Assembly: GCF_000236905.1 (NCBI RefSeq)
Contig: NC_016532.1
Coordinates: 186,001-250,000 of the forward strand
Source: Tetrapisispora phaffii CBS 4417
Lineage: Eukaryota; Ascomycota; Saccharomycetes; Saccharomycetales; Saccharomycetaceae
Reading direction: 5' to 3'
DNA length: 64,000 nt
A model generated the notes under the pieces. It was not told where the DNA came from. It ran no database searches and saw only the letters and a program-made list of their open reading frames with translations. The stretch's first letter is position 1; each line of letters starts with the position of its first letter. Positions 50,781 to 62,913 of the stretch are shown one piece after another. The translations under genes were made by a program, and so were the position numbers.

Positions 50781-51367
50781 TCTATTTGTTAATAAAAATA
50801 TCTGTTTCAATTACAGATAATTCAATTCGACTGAATTGACGATTAAGAATAACTTGAAAATTGCGCAAAAGACATAGTTATACTACTATCTCTTGTCGAT
50901 AGCAAAAGTTTATCTTATATGAGTACTCTACTACGATTGTATGTACATGGAAAAAAATTATAAAAAGCTGAATCAAATATTTACTACAAACTGAGAAAGT
51001 GGAAGCTTTAACAATATAGTTCTTAATAAATACTATATATTGCTGTTTATATATGTAAATATTTATATGCCAATTTTTTTCGTTTTGAAATGATTCTAGC
51101 ATATACCTTCAACAAAAAATTTTCACGGGTATAAAAATGGAAAAATAGATACTCGTGTTAAATGATATTATATGTGAGATAAGATATCTTAAATTATAAA
51201 GATTTGAAAACTTAAAGTCATTGAAAGGAATTAGGGCATTTAACATAATAAGATAAGAGGAGAGCCAGGAAGGAAGGCAGTTTTGGATTAAGATTCGCTT
51301 AGGTAGTCTTCATTTTATAGTTGTGAATATTCTAAAATTATGTATCAACGTTTTATTTACTTGAGTA
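50781..51367. other. Region between snR47 and NRG1
   Basis: About 0.59 kb. It must hold the snR47 promoter (minus-strand transcription) and the NRG1 3' end. A 74-codon AT-driven frame here is not credible. AT-rich throughout. Confidence 0.45.
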
Positions 51368-52420
51368 TTATTTAATCTTCTCATTTTTGTTAGAAATGAC
51401 TTTCTTTGTTGTCTTGGTTGGTTTTCTTTCGGATCTTCTTTTCTTAGTCTTTCTTTTTAAATGAGTCTGATAATGTTGTAAACTGTTATCATTTCTTGAA
51501 AACCATAAATTACAACCCCTATGTGGACATTTGTGATTTTTTTCACCTGTATGAATCTTATGATGTCTAGTTAAATGACCTGCTGTAGTGAATTTCTTCA
51601 TGCAAATTTTACATTGGTGCTTACGTCTCCTTTCGATCGTCAATAATCTTTCTTCTTTTGTCATTTCCTTTATGTTCTTCTTCAAAATCTCTTGAATTTC
51701 GACACCATAAAATGATGGTTGATTGTTTGATTCGAATGGAATGCTGCTGTTAGCGGTGCTTGAGAAAATTGCTTGAGTTTGAATATTTGGAACTTGAAGA
51801 ATTTGTGTGACAGATGTGTTCACAGATGGAGAGGCAGACATGGTCATTGGTGGAGTGATTGGTCTAGCAATCATATTGTTATACGTATATGAGCGGTATG
51901 AATTAGTGTTTCTCATCGAATGTAACGGAGGAGTTAATGCTGTATTGGAAGTGTAATCAGTCTTTATGTAAGGGTTTCCAGTAACAAAGCTTTGCTTTGA
52001 ATACATGATGCTATTGTTGGTGTTGGTAATGTCATTAGTGTATGTGGTGTGAATTGGTTGGTTGGTATACTGTTGTTGTGAAATTGGGATGTAAGGTGGA
52101 TGAGTTAGATGTGGTATTTGGTTATTGTTATTATTGCTGCTAAGGAGCTGATAATTTTGTGTGGCATTAGGATTTAATTCATTAATTGAAGGCAAACTAG
52201 ATTGATAAGTAATTGAACCTACATTTGAACGAGGAGAAGATGGAACTGCGTTATCATAACTACCTTTATTCAATTTTAATTTTAAATTATGCTCTATACT
52301 TTGTGTGTTGTGAAATTGTGGTAACAACGTATTATATTTTCTAATTTGATCTGACGAATTAAGATTTGAAGAAACAGGTGGACTAAAATATTGCGTTTGT
52401 GCGTACATTTTGATGTTCAT
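51368..52420 (-). CDS. NRG1: Nrg1/Nrg2-family C2H2 zinc-finger repressor
   Basis: Glucose-responsive transcriptional repressor that recruits Cyc8-Tup1 and is counteracted by Snf1. The first ATG is at 52418-52420 (350 residues); the frame opens three codons earlier only on TTG. Residues 1-230 are Asn/Ser/Thr/Pro-rich. Two adjacent C2H2 fingers lie near 270-325: CKICMKKFTTAGHLTRHHKIH and CPHRGCNLWFSRNDNSLQHYQTH. They are joined by the canonical TGEKN linker and followed by a very basic tail (KRKTKKRRSERKPTKTTKK). S. cerevisiae Nrg1 (231) and Nrg2 (220) are shorter, mainly in the N-terminal region. It sits where NRG1 and NRG2 both sit, so it stands for their ancestor. Confidence 0.93.
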   Translation of the reverse strand: MNIKMYAQTQYFSPPVSSNLNSSDQIRKYNTLLPQFHNTQSIEHNLKLKLNKGSYDNAVPSSPRSNVGSITYQSSLPSINELNPNATQNYQLLSSNNNNNQIPHLTHPPYIPISQQQYTNQPIHTTYTNDITNTNNSIMYSKQSFVTGNPYIKTDYTSNTALTPPLHSMRNTNSYRSYTYNNMIARPITPPMTMSASPSVNTSVTQILQVPNIQTQAIFSSTANSSIPFESNNQPSFYGVEIQEILKKNIKEMTKEERLLTIERRRKHQCKICMKKFTTAGHLTRHHKIHTGEKNHKCPHRGCNLWFSRNDNSLQHYQTHLKRKTKKRRSERKPTKTTKKVISNKNEKIK

Positions 52421-55400
52421 GTGATTCAAAAATTAGAATATATTTCTATGTGTGAATGGGTTGATTGCAATAATTAAAGGAATGCAAATATAATATATAT
52501 TTATATAACATATATATATATATATTATATCTCTATTCTTGTAATTGCTTCTATGAGGAGTGAAACTTAAATGAAGTTAGAGAGAGAAACAGCAAGCATG
52601 AAAAATCACGATGTATAAATTATTGTAAGAAGAAATAAATAAGCTTCGTAAGCAGAAGGATTGGAAAAAAAAAAGGAATTAAATGCCATTGTAGGAAAAT
52701 ATATGTCTGTTATATATGATTTTGGTAATTACATTTTTTTTCTTTAAAGATAATTAATTTAACTTAAATTCAAATACTAAAAATGATATTTCAAGTAAGT
52801 TAGATATAAAAAATAAAAATAAAAAAAAAAGTAGTTAAATCAAGAAGGAACAACAGCCAGAATAATGAAAACAATGAAAACAACATAAGAAAACATACGT
52901 ATAAGCGATAGAAATAACCTATATTCTCTTATTTGTTTGTTTGTTTGATAGGTTATAGCTGAATGAACTGCTGATGATGTATATTCATTTTACAGAATAT
53001 ATAGAACATAACTCAAAAATGAAGACATAATAATTCGAATGTTGAGCTCACTGTTACTGTTGGTGTTATGTGTGAGTGGTAAAGACTAACGCTTATTCTT
53101 TCAATAGTATTTTTTACCTGGTTGAGTGCTGTTTCCATTTTCGTGAGAAAGTCGAGTAGGGAACATTGACGGACAGCAACACTCGACAGAACAGTTCTCT
53201 GTTGTTTTTCTGTTTTGTCCCATACTTATTATGTTACCAGATCTCACCAAAAGTCCAAAAAACACTATTATCGACAATCAGCTCCATTTCCTGTTTATGC
53301 TACTCTATGTGCTTTACTATTCTTTATCATAATTACGAGATTTAAACTGTTTTGCAATGCAAAACAGTACTGAAACAGTTGTTTTATTTATCATTAAAGC
53401 CTAAATTTCTTTTGTTTTGTTTTCTGTTGGTGTTTTATTGAAGAGAAAAGAAAAAGAAACAATGAATTACATACGATACCGCACTATACACTACTCTAAT
53501 TGCCGCGGAGGGTCGCTTGTACATTGATGCACATGTGCTTCTACCGCGAGGAGGAAAAAGGCAAAGCCAAAAAAACACATTAACTAATAATAAGAAAAGA
53601 GGAAAAGAAATATATCAATATTAGCTATGGCGTTTTCTGGTTTGTACACCGTAATTTGTACTCCGTTTTACTGTAATCAGGAAAATATATTATAAGTTCA
53701 GGTATTATATTTGCTTTCTGCTGCAATTTAACCTCGGCTTTAATTCATTCGATTCGTATCTCTTTTTTTCCATGGTTTGTCTTTTTTTCAATGAGGACTT
53801 TCCTCTTGCTTCCTTCCCATCTCTAACAAATCGGCGTGCAGCTCCAGGTTCGTTTCTTATTGCAATTTTATTTTAAATTTGGTTTATTAGTTCCTTTTTT
53901 CTGCATTGCCAGCGCTATTCTTTGACGGATCGTACGTTTTTTTTTACAAATGTTTTCACCATCCTTTTTTTAATTTTTATTTACAGGAAGGACATTCTCC
54001 CAACCAATTGACCGGATGCCATTGTCGTGTACTGTTGGAGGCTGTGATATACACACACATACGGACATGGTTCCTCCGTACTTGATCTTCCCTTTTTCTC
54101 GCTCTTCCTGAAAAGTAGGGAAAAAGGGTAGAAAAGACTTTCTTCGTTAATGCAACAACTTCTCAGGGTAAATCTCGCATTTCTTTTAAACAACTGTCAT
54201 AAATAAAATGTTGACAACAAAATTATATTAATAGCTTTCTTACTTTCTCGATTGGGAAATTCTTGTGCTTTTTTCTTTCTTTTCTGAACTCTCATCACGA
54301 CCCGTATCTGGTTATTCATAACACGATGGAATGTAAAGGGAATATGAAATTCAATGACTTTTGTTTAGTTACTAAGGATTGTTGCAGTAGCTTTCATGCT
54401 TTATTTGTACTATTTGGAATTTAAGTGATATGCCCCACCGTATCAATTAACATTCAACATTGCAGATCTTATTGTATATGTCTTGTCTTTTTTTGTTTTT
54501 GATGCAACAGGGTTTAATTACGGGTACTAATTAGTCCTGTTCTCGTTACCGGAAAAAAATGAAGAAATGCATTAGACCGTTCAATTGTTTAAGTTGCTTA
54601 ACAATGCGTGCTCTTTGGCTATAATCTACGTATAATTGCAAGGGATTTTTGAACACGTAATTTGTTGGACATTTTGTACAAAGCAGGATAAATATAGATA
54701 CAATACAGAGAAAAAGTACCATGCTTTAGGTATTTGGATTAATTCCGTTTTAGGTACCACTCTATCGTCATTCGTAGTACATACTTCATCATGTACATGT
54801 CTTTTTTTTACGTTCTCTTTACTTGATTGAGCTCTAATGACGATACCGCATTGAAAAACAAGTAATCGAACTACTCATTATTGTGAGGTTAGGTTTAATT
54901 GAAATGTAGGATAGTTATGTTATAAAAAATTCTCGTAGGAAAACTGATTTACGTTATTGAATCATTCGATTAGAGTTAAGTACCCTGTAGTTGAAGAATA
55001 AGAGAATGAAGTAGACAAGTGCATTGGCAATGCAACATTTCTGGTTCTAGTTCCATCTTGAATTATTAGTAACGCAGAAATACATGTCCACCATTCCCAT
55101 TTTCATGTACTTTTCAAATGTACATATTAGAATGGCAAGATGATCTAGATTTCCTATTTTGAAAAAGGAGAAAACAATTTTTGTTAACAAATCGAGAAGT
55201 AAAAACTACATTGAACAATGGTCTATTTCTAGGATCAATTCTTTGATAACGACTAGAATTAATGATTGATCAGTAAGTATAACACATTCTAAAACTGGGA
55301 AAGAATGAACAGCATGTCTGTGACGATCTGGTTTTCATAGAACTGAAGTAGACAAACGGTACAATCTATATTAGTACACAAAATCACTCGGTATCTTTAA

Positions 55401-57585
55401 CATGTGTTTAGAAGACGATCCCATTTCATGACAGTGGCATAGGTACCATGGGATTTCTAACCATGTAAGATAATTCAAACCGCCTTCATCAACTTGTATC
55501 ATTAGTATATTTCATATATTATTTATTGTATAGAGAGATTCATACCGACAATTATAACATAACATTGACTTTGAAACAATGGATTCTCAAGTAAAGTTTA
55601 ATCTTCAACAATATTACTCGCTGTTCACACAAAATAATTAAGCAGCAACAAAAAAAAATGCAGATAAAGCTAGTTCAAGATTTGTACAATTCCAATTGGG
55701 AGGACATTTACGTATCGCTTGACTAACAGGACTTTCAAGGTGGATAGTCTAAAATAAAAACGTGCGAGATATTACTATTAAGATTATTAAAAAAAATTAG
55801 AATAGAAAAGCATGTTTCGTCTGTATATTTCCTGATTTTAGAAACCTCGATATTACCATCTGCTACTAGGGTTATAACGGACTTCACTTAAACGTCAACT
55901 TTATTCAGTTATTGGATTACTGTTTCATTCCGATTATTTTTCATACGCAAATGTAAAGAAATGGGTGAATGGGATGTATATAAAATGAGAAGTACAAAAA
56001 ACAACCCAAATGTCGAGAGGGATTTACATCAATTAAGAATCTATTTGCGCTGCAACAATACTCTTCTGTAAAAAAATATTTCGTGTTCTAAAAATTTTTG
56101 TCCAACAAAAGTTATGTCGTATTTTTTTCCGTTTGTTGATAATACGTTGTTGATCTTTTATTACTCATTCTGCATGTATGCCCTGCAGTTTTTCAACTTT
56201 CCTCTTCTGTAATACGATCCCCATTGATTAAATAAGGTTTGGGACAGAAAATTTAAGATATCTCCCAAGTGAGGACTTTTTGCAAACAAACCCGCGTATT
56301 AAAGCTAGATCTGTATGATGTTACGTATTGATTGATTATTTGTGCATTAGTTATCACGTTCTCTAGGGATCCCTCTCTTGTTGCCCGATTCATTTTCCAT
56401 ACTGTCGGTACATTGTCGCAGAACATAACATATTGACTCTTCTGTTATTGAAAAAAAAATCCCATAAAACATTTTTTACGTTCTCCGTAACTATTTCTTT
56501 CGTGTCTTCTCAGCTACTTTTACTGAAATGTCCTTCATAGAACATGCTGTTAACAGAAAAAGGACCGTCTTTTGCGTACATTTCTCAGGACGATTTTAGG
56601 TTGCGTTGGATGATGGTATGATGATGATACCAAGTTCAGCAGCTGAGTTAAGATCCAACATAATTTTTTTGAATGTTTCATTGTTCAGTATTTGACAAGT
56701 ATGTAGAATTTCTTTTTTCCGTCTTTGTAGAGTTCCTTTACTTGCAAGTATGTTAGAAATAGGTAAATGACATCATTGTGTAATTCTCTAAAATTGAATA
56801 AAAAAGGATGATAATTTATTATCCTCCTCTAAGTTGTCCATACCTTAATTTATTACTACACTTTTTAAATTTTCAAGATATTCTTAATGACGTAACTAAT
56901 GTCTTTCTGCTCATTTTATGTGAAAACGTCATTTTGTACCGTAATGTACTAATTTTAAATATTGACTCGGTTGTATGCAAGAAATATTGCGTGGTATGAC
57001 ATAGTAAGGTGATCTAGATCGTCAGCAAACATCGATTGACATCGTTAAAAATTATACTATCGTAACATTGAGCATGAGCTTGAATGGATAAAGAAAGTTT
57101 GAAAATGAAAAAGAGGTTATGTCAGATATAGTAAACTATATTTTAAATAACTCAGGCCGGAGGGAAATGGGTCCGAAACTCTAACGGATCTTAATTTGTA
57201 CTATAATAATGGTATTTAATGTCTGAATGTCAACATCGTCGTTATCGCTCGTATAATCAAAAAAAACAGTTATGAGTGTAAATTATACTCAAACTTTATG
57301 TCTTTATTTTTCTATTATAAATTATAAAAATGGAAACGTTACTAACTACAGTATGTTATGTGATGTCTCTCGCACTTCTCCCTTATCTGTCACCATACTA
57401 AAGTATTATGAATCTTTTATGTTTAATATAACGTCCGCAAAAAAATGGATCCATCCAACTATGATGGTTGTTGTCTACAATGGTACAAAAAAAATATGCA
57501 AGCTGTATATACTGATTTTTATTTTAAAAATCAAATAGTAATGAATTGAAACTAGTCCAATGAATGATTTCTTGAAGTCGGCAGT
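52421..57585. other. 5.2-kb gene-free region between NRG1 and RPC11
   Basis: The longest gap in the window. It contains an AT dinucleotide tract at about 52490-52530, several long A/T runs (about 52668, 52740, 52812, 53938), and small low-complexity frames of at most 88 codons. HEM13, which lies between NRG1 and RPC11 in S. cerevisiae, is absent, and I find no remnant of its protein. A structured segment at 56606-56659 (TTGGAT ... GGTATGATGATGATACC ... ATCCAA) is a nested inverted repeat. The size suggests a large regulatory region for NRG1 and/or unrecognised noncoding RNA. Confidence 0.55.
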
Positions 57586-57918
57586 TCAATTCTCCTTCCA
57601 TCTTTTACCACAATTAACGCATTTATAAAAAGTGGTCATAGGTTCATCCGCTGATCTGATTTGCAATTGGAAGAAATACGCGCTTTCACCACCACATTTA
57701 TCATAGTTTGGACATTGAACTTTGGTTTGGTCAACGTTATCCCAACCACCACCTAATACATCATCAATCTCTTTTCTTTCTAACTTCTTCCTATCGTAAA
57801 CCTCAATATTTTCGATTGGAAACTCATATGGGCATGAATGGCATGTTAATTTATGGACACTACTATCAGCGTTAGAAATAAGTAACATGTTGTTACATAG
57901 CGGACAAAAAGACAGCAT
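57586..57918 (-). CDS. RPC11: Rpc11, RNA polymerase III subunit C11
   Basis: Subunit required for RNA cleavage, termination and reinitiation by Pol III. The 110 residues are the same length as the S. cerevisiae protein. The N-terminal zinc ribbon has C5, C8, C26 and C29. The C-terminal TFIIS-like ribbon has C69, C75, C100 and C103. The catalytic hairpin QLQIRSADEPMTTF carries acidic D91 and E92. All key residues are present. It is followed by the BAP gene as in YDR045C-YDR046C. Confidence 0.98.
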   Translation of the reverse strand: MLSFCPLCNNMLLISNADSSVHKLTCHSCPYEFPIENIEVYDRKKLERKEIDDVLGGGWDNVDQTKVQCPNYDKCGGESAYFFQLQIRSADEPMTTFYKCVNCGKRWKEN

Positions 57919-58555
57919 TCTAAGAAAAATCTGATTATGTCGTCAGTAAACGCTTCAATATGTCTAGCTATTTGGTTCAAAATAAAGCAAACTAATGTTA
58001 TTCCTTCTTGGCAAATAGTTCCTTATACTATCAGGAATATTTCTATTCCTGCATCCTGTATTATCTCTTTCATCTTAAATTAATCTTATTAATATACATA
58101 TAACTTTGATATTGATGCACTAAATTTTTCATTTTTTCAAAATGTGATGAGAAAAACATATTTTTTTAACATCGTGCGAATATCGCTTCGCGCTGAATCC
58201 CTTCTAAAAATTATTTTTCACATATAAATAATGCTAATATCGAATATAGAATTGTTTTAAATGCTCTCCTGATCAGACAATATCAAAGAACATCGCCCAT
58301 CACAAATTTAAATAATAAGTATTACTATTTTAAACAAAAAAATTGATTAGTTGAACAATTAAATTATTTATTATTTTTAGCAAATTCAGTTTTTGCATGC
58401 GGAATATAAATATGGTTACAGTATATATAAATGATTATTAATGTTATTATATGCGATGGTTTTATCTTCTAAAATGATTTATAAGTGACTTCTATGAAAA
58501 AATAATCAATTTTCAAATTCACATGTGTTTGTATATATGCATTTTTTTTAGAAGA
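57919..58555. other. Intergenic region RPC11 upstream / BAP gene downstream
   Basis: About 0.64 kb of AT-rich DNA with the RPC11 promoter. No other feature is recognised. Confidence 0.5.
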
Positions 58556-60379
58556 TTAACACCAGAAGTTGTACACTCTCACCCAAAATGGTGAATTTTT
58601 TAACTTTTCTTTATTTTCAGCATCCTCTTGTCTAATTAAATCTGGATCATAAATTCTTCTGTGAGCATCTAGATCAATTTTGGATAAGTCAGTTAGAATT
58701 GTCCATTCTTTATTGTAGACCGAGTAAACAATGTAGAAGAAAACCCAAATTGGCATGGCTAAGTAATTTTCAAAGAATGATTCAGCGCTAACTGCACCTC
58801 CACTACCTGGGGGAGATAATGCAACCCAGAATTGAGCAATTAAAACTAAAACACCGAAAATAGAACCAAACCATGAACCATAGATACCAGCAGTGGCTTT
58901 GTAACCTACTTCATCGATATCCTTATTTTGAACCTTCATAGCTAGTCTGAAACGAACGTGTGAAAACATAATGCCCGTCCATGTGAAAACTTCACTTAAA
59001 CCAGCAATGGCTGCTAACCAAGTGAATACTTGTTCCTCTTTATCAGAACTTGCAACAAAAGCAATGCAACCAAAAACAGCACAGAGAAGTAGCGCAACTA
59101 AAGGCCTACCTTCTCTGTCAATATAAGTTAGAGCCTTTGGAGCATAACCTTGTTCAGCTAATGATGCTAATAATCTTGGACTGGCATATAGGGAAGAGTT
59201 TGCGACCGAAACAACGGAAATTAGAATGACGGCATTGATGATATGTGGAACAACCTTCACACCATGAATAGATGCCGCTAAAACATAAGGGGAAGCATGA
59301 GTTGAAGAGCCACCTGCACCCATCAATTGATCGCTGTTGTGAGGAACATTGAAACCAATTAAAATCATTGTTAGTAAATAAATGACTAGAATACGGTAGA
59401 TCGATTTCTTTGCAGCTGCTGGAGTAGCTTTTCTTGGTTCGGCTTGCTCGTTGACGGATAATACGTACAATTCAGTACCACCGTAAGAGAAATAACCAGC
59501 AACTAAGACGTAACAAATACCTTTGAATCTTGAGGTTGGGCCACCTTCAGCGAAAGAACCTGGCGTATGCCAGTATTTGCCGCCGATATATCCATCATTG
59601 CCAGCACCACCACAATTTACGACAATAGAGAAAATGATAAACCCACTGATCATTAAGATCTTACATAGATTGAAAATGAATTCAGTTTCACCATAAGCTT
59701 TAACACCGATGAAATGGATAAGTAATAAGAAAACGTAAAATATGACGACAAAAATATCACCATTTAAATCAGTCCAATATTGAATGGTCAGTGACGAGGT
59801 GATTAATTCTAAAGGTAATACTGTAATCCATTGGATACAGAATAACCAAACTGTAGCAAAACCCCATGATTTCGAAATGAAAATAGATTGATAAGTATTG
59901 AAATTACCAGGTAGAGTTGGATAAGTAACAGCCATTTCACCGGCTGCTTGGATCATAAAATAGACAATAAAAGAAACAATGACATAACCAATAATTAATG
60001 AGGCGGGACCACCGTAAGCTAAACTTTTAGCATTAGCAACTAATAAACCGGTACCAATACCTGTGCCTAAGGACATCATGATGACATGTCTTGCTTTTAA
60101 AGATTTTTTCATGTACGATTTGGACTGAATTGACGCGGTACCATCTTCCAAATCAGCAGATTTTTCATTTAAATTACCATGCTCAGCCCTCTTAAAAGAA
60201 TCTATGAAATTTCTATAATAACTTGTGTTTTTTCTATGTGATAGGCTTCGGTTCTGCGAGCTTGCTATACTTATGTCATCGTCATTAGTAGAAGCTAAAT
60301 TATTTGCATAATCTAGTGACGAATTATTTATCACTGAAAAATCAGGACTTTTTTCATGTTTACCAACGAAATCAGACAT
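58556..60379 (-). CDS. BAP3: Bap2/Bap3-type amino acid permease
   Basis: Plasma-membrane amino acid/proton symporter of the yeast AAT family (APC superfamily), 607 residues with about 12 membrane segments between about 95 and 560. The first is preceded by [23 protein letters not shown], the GTGIGTGL substrate-binding loop. The cytosolic N-terminus is hydrophilic with several lysines, as needed for endocytic control. The C-terminus ends in the FWC motif typical of palmitoylated yeast permeases. Length matches S. cerevisiae Bap2 (609) and Bap3 (604); TAT1 is a further relative. Symbol chosen by position after RPC11; substrate preference (branched-chain and other neutral amino acids) is inferred. 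Confidence 0.9.
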   Translation of the reverse strand: MSDFVGKHEKSPDFSVINNSSLDYANNLASTNDDDISIASSQNRSLSHRKNTSYYRNFIDSFKRAEHGNLNEKSADLEDGTASIQSKSYMKKSLKARHVIMMSLGTGIGTGLLVANAKSLAYGGPASLIIGYVIVSFIVYFMIQAAGEMAVTYPTLPGNFNTYQSIFISKSWGFATVWLFCIQWITVLPLELITSSLTIQYWTDLNGDIFVVIFYVFLLLIHFIGVKAYGETEFIFNLCKILMISGFIIFSIVVNCGGAGNDGYIGGKYWHTPGSFAEGGPTSRFKGICYVLVAGYFSYGGTELYVLSVNEQAEPRKATPAAAKKSIYRILVIYLLTMILIGFNVPHNSDQLMGAGGSSTHASPYVLAASIHGVKVVPHIINAVILISVVSVANSSLYASPRLLASLAEQGYAPKALTYIDREGRPLVALLLCAVFGCIAFVASSDKEEQVFTWLAAIAGLSEVFTWTGIMFSHVRFRLAMKVQNKDIDEVGYKATAGIYGSWFGSIFGVLVLIAQFWVALSPPGSGGAVSAESFFENYLAMPIWVFFYIVYSVYNKEWTILTDLSKIDLDAHRRIYDPDLIRQEDAENKEKLKNSPFWVRVYNFWC

Positions 60380-61991
60380 TATTAAACTAATAACGATATA
60401 TAATATCTGTTTTGCGTGTTATCTATATATGGTATATCTAATTTACCAAGTAATCTCAGGATAAGAATGCATTGCCAACCGTTTTTTTCTCCAAAATAGA
60501 ATGTGATTTTAAGGAATATTAAATTAATCAAAAAGAATTACCTTATATATGGAAATGTTTTTCATTTAATTAACATACTGGCATTTGATGATTGACGAAT
60601 TCTCATTGTAATATATCAGTAGACTTTCAATATAATTTCCTAAAATGAGTTATAAATGCTTAATTTAATGACATGGTTGGACCACTATAGTTTTTTTCTC
60701 TTACTCATTATGATGGAAAGTAGTCGAGCTAGTGAGTTGATTTGAATTCAAATGTTAAGAACCCTGGGCACTATTAATTCTAATCCCTGAAAAAAGAAAT
60801 GCTTAGTAGCGTTGAGATCAGAAAGAGAAAAGAGTGAGCGGATGAAGTTGAGTCGACATCGAGGAAAAACAATAAGCGCCTTTAAATTGTCTGTTTTGGA
60901 TTGAATCCATTTTGAAATTTTGTACTACACTACCGTAATAGCACAAGCGTAGAATCAGTGCTGACTAACGAACTAATATTGGAAAAAATGAAAAAAAATA
61001 AATCGATCTCGAAATTGTGGGAACTACAAGATCAGTCCCACTAGTAAAAAGGGTGCAGAAACCAAACAGTGGTCGAGTGTTGCCTCTCCTGTACCGCTGT
61101 CATTTCTTGTTTGTCTTTCCGATACCGGCGCCGTTTTCTTCTTACACCGCCTTTTTTTAGAACCAAAACAACAATACGGAGCTGCACAGTACACATCAGT
61201 ACATAGGTGCCGCAAAGAATGAAGAGATGGTAAAACTTTTTGACTCATAGAAAAATACTGGTGAGATACTCCGTTAAGGGGCAAAAGCTCGTAACAAGAA
61301 ACGTGTAAGAAAAGACTTTTTTTGACTGGGTGACCAACAGAAGCAATTACCAATCTCAAGGCTTCGTGTGCCGGTATTTAGTTGAATGTTTCACAAACAA
61401 ACCGTAACCCGCCTGGAACGGCATTCCTGAACATACGGTATTTTGTTAGCAAGATAGAGAATAACCCAGTAGCTTACGATATAGGCGTAGCACAATTTTA
61501 CATTACCAGTCCTACACCATTTTGTAACAGTACAATAGAAACACACTAAATGTGTTGCAGGACAAACGGCTTTTTGCTACACTAGAACATGGACCTCTAG
61601 CAATTTATGATAAAATAGTGTATCTACTTGCAGAGACGTTGTTGGGGAGCATGTTGTATGGTTTCGCTTGCAAGGGTAATCGGTACTGGGTTTTAGGCAC
61701 GATAATAGCACAGAGTGAGAGAAAGGGATTTTTATGTATCGCTTCTCGTTCTTTTTCTGTCGCTCGTTCTGATTGTAGCTACTGTGGCGTGGTAAAGAGG
61801 CGCGATCTACCACCCTTCGTTACAAACCCGGAAAGTACCAAAAAGCGGCAAGAACTACATACATGCCTCAAATAATAATAGTTCGGTCCTCCATCTCAAT
61901 ATACCCTGACCATTAAGTTATTCTTTCTTGGTCAGGTGCTCTGTTTTTTTCTTTGCTAAATAAAAATACGGGTAACGATTTATTTCTTAGG

Positions 61992-62084
61992 CACGTGATG
62001 GAAATATAAACTGTATATAAATGTTACCCCATTATTACCCAACTACATTTGATTTTATCCATTAAGATATCAATTTATCACGTG
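61992..62084. promoter_or_regulatory. Pair of CACGTG bHLH sites upstream of TPI1
   Basis: CACGTG at 61992-61997 (GCACGTGATG) and 62079-62084 (TCACGTGATC), 87 bp apart and 830-920 bp upstream of the TPI1 ATG. The TCACGTGA form suits yeast bHLH factors such as Cbf1 and Tye7; Tye7 activates glycolytic genes. The distance is long for a yeast promoter. Confidence 0.4.
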
Positions 62085-62715
62085 ATCTAGATTCCACTAA
62101 AACATGCAGTGCCAATGTATGTTTTTCTAAAGTTCTCGTCGGAACTAGAAAGAGTGGTCTTCTACACATAGTTAAATAATCCTCTATTCATAAAGCACCC
62201 ACCCTCCCTCCAGCTAAGAAAAGCGTGTACTTTTTCTCACTTGCGGCTTTTTCCCTAACACAAGTTGTATGCGTATGTTAGTTCACACTTCAAACCCATT
62301 ATTCTTTTACTCGCAGTCACGTTTTGGTTCCCAGTTCAGCTTCCAGTAATTGATCTTTACCCTCTAAACAATACAAGATAGTACATTAATAGTAATTATG
62401 ATATTATTATGGCTGCAAGTATAACCCTTTCATACTTCTTTAAAGAAACTTGTAAATGAATAATTTAATGCTTTATATCACAAGTTTAATATGTTAGCAT
62501 CTGCAGGCCTGCAGGTTAAATGTTACTAGGATTAATCAAAGTCGAAGAAACATCTTCTCTAACTACCTGAGCAGTTTTTTTAAGAAGAAGAACTATTTTA
62601 ATCTAACAGCTCATTGTACTTAGTAATCTTTTGTTAACCTCTAATTGAACTTATTGTTATACAATAAAATACTTCACAATTTACTACTGATGTAAAGTTT
62701 TTTCTTTGACATTCA

Positions 62716-62727
62716 TATATATATAAA
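62716..62727 (+). promoter_or_regulatory. TATA box of TPI1
   Basis: TATATATATAAA about 190 bp upstream of the TPI1 ATG, followed by T-rich sequence and an A-rich leader (ACATAAACATACATAAAA) directly before the start, as in strongly expressed yeast genes. Confidence 0.6.
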
Positions 62728-62913
62728 CATTGTTGATATTTTATTTTCTAATTAAAAAGTTACAATTACCTCTTGACTTATTGTTGTGGTGTTAAAAATC
62801 TTACTTCGTTACATTACATATTCTTTCTTATTTATAGTTATTGTTACTCTTGAAAAACTGAAAACTACATATATCATTATCAAATATAAATATAAACATA
62901 AACATACATAAAA

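Larger units (their letters stand above)
60380..62913. other. 2.5-kb gene-free region between the BAP gene and TPI1
   Basis: A divergent promoter region. Two reading frames of 107-111 codons (61024-61359 and 61552-61875) start on non-ATG codons and resemble nothing known. HEM12 and VMS1, which separate BAP3 and TPI1 in S. cerevisiae, are absent. The TPI1 side carries two CACGTG palindromes and a TATA box (annotated). The pyrimidine-rich GCACCCACCCTCCCTCC at about 62195 resembles a Rap1/Gcr-type glycolytic promoter element only loosely. Confidence 0.55.

Noticed and set aside
56619..56646. ATGATGA and CTGA as a C/D snoRNA
   Set aside because: The boxes are only about 24 nt apart, and I see no antisense element to rRNA.
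52421..57585. HEM13 or its pseudogene in the NRG1-RPC11 gap
   Set aside because: No frame or fragment resembles coproporphyrinogen oxidase on either strand; the gene is simply missing.
61024..61875. Two frames of 107-111 codons between the BAP gene and TPI1
   Set aside because: Both open on non-ATG codons and match nothing known; no trace of HEM12 or VMS1 in them.
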